Of a DNA stretch of 64,000 nucleotides, positions 63,859-64,000 are shown piece after piece. The notes beneath the pieces were generated by a model, which did no database searches, was not told the DNA's origin, and saw only the letters and a list, made by a program, of their open reading frames with translations. The number at the start of each line of letters is the position of its first letter. Positions within the stretch are counted from its first letter, which is position 1. Source of the DNA: Microbulbifer aggregans (GTDB lineage Bacteria > Pseudomonadota > Gammaproteobacteria > Pseudomonadales > Cellvibrionaceae); NCBI RefSeq assembly GCF_020524005.1, contig NZ_JAIVKK010000014.1, positions 1 through 64,000 of the forward strand, read 5' to 3'. A program made the translations under genes and the position numbers.

Positions 63859-64000
63859 ATGACGAGAGCTTTGAATAGCGAACAGAATATCCAGCGGCTG
63901 GTGATCGTCGGAGGCGGCACCGCGGGCTGGATGGCGGCGGCGAGTCTGCAGCAGCATTTCCGTGGCACGCCGCTGTCGATCGCGCTGGTGGAGTCCCCGG
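63859..64000 (+). CDS. Tryptophan-halogenase-family protein (partial, cut by window end)
   Basis: The first 47 residues only. RLVIVGGGTAGWMAAASLQQHF is the FAD-binding GxGxxG region with the GGGTAGWM form diagnostic of the flavin-dependent tryptophan halogenase family (PrnA-like). Homologues next to sugar-type TonB receptors are common in Alteromonadales, Xanthomonas and Caulobacter and mostly have unknown substrates, so true halogenase activity should not be assumed. ATG 63859. Confidence 0.85.
   Translation, partial: MTRALNSEQNIQRLVIVGGGTAGWMAAASLQQHFRGTPLSIALVESP

Noticed and set aside
60429..63968. 1179-codon open frame on the minus strand across the large TonB receptor gene
   Set aside because: It is the antisense of a gene with strongly biased codons; the translation is low in recognisable motifs and has no start signal. 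The plus-strand frame has a signal peptide, plug and barrel.

Overview
The window looks like chromosome from a marine gammaproteobacterium of the Cellvibrionales type; Microbulbifer or a close relative is my best guess. This is inferred from moderately high GC, abundant TonB-dependent receptors, REP-type palindromes, a TonB receptor next to a tryptophan-halogenase-family gene, and copper and heavy-metal gene sets. I could not run a database search, so the genus is not certain. No rRNA, tRNA, CRISPR array or insertion-sequence transposase was recognised.

Layout. 1-3.5 kb: a repeat-rich non-coding stretch with DnaA-box-like motifs, an outer-membrane barrel gene, and a pair of replication genes (lambda-P-like helicase loader and a DnaT-like protein with four repeats). 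3.6-8.5 kb: P1B copper ATPase, a membrane-tethered cupredoxin-like protein and two alpha/beta hydrolases. 8.5-14.2 kb: a drug-type RND pump and adaptor divergent from an AraC regulator, with an inverted-repeat operator between them. 14.3-25.1 kb: a copper operon (CopB, CopA multicopper oxidase, DUF411 lipoprotein, His/Cys-rich protein), a phosphopantetheinyl transferase, and a czcICBA-type divalent-cation efflux operon. 25.3-32.5 kb: radA, btuFCD, a cobalamin riboswitch with btuB, and cobO (corrinoid adenosyltransferase). 32.5-34.2 kb: a three-gene unit that looks like a pore-forming toxin with two paralogous membrane immunity proteins. 34.4-38.6 kb: a TonB receptor and a coniferyl-aldehyde-type dehydrogenase.

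38.8-55.5 kb is a five-gene minus-strand operon that I consider the most interesting part. It encodes a TolC-like lipoprotein, a soluble HlyD adaptor, a GAF-HlyD membrane protein, a PqqD-like/M50 protease/HlyD fusion, and a 3487-residue surface protein with an LEKRVLL N-terminal motif, a DUF4347 domain carrying an apparent His/Cys pair, and many DUF11-like repeats. It resembles a type I secretion system with an intramembrane protease in place of the ABC exporter.

55.9-64 kb is an alpha-glucan (maltose/maltodextrin-type) uptake locus: MalK, a fused MalE-MalF, MalG, a large TonB receptor and the start of a tryptophan-halogenase-family gene cut by the window end. Two REP doublets (REPINs) lie in frame inside the 5' ends of malEF and malG and are apparently translated.

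Metal handling dominates the first 25 kb: copper is pumped from the cytoplasm by the ATPase, oxidised or bound in the periplasm by CopA/CopB and the small His/Cys-rich proteins, and divalent cations are expelled through CzcCBA. The B12 genes form a complete import set (BtuB outer membrane, BtuF periplasm, BtuCD inner membrane) followed by the adenosyltransferase that makes the coenzyme form.
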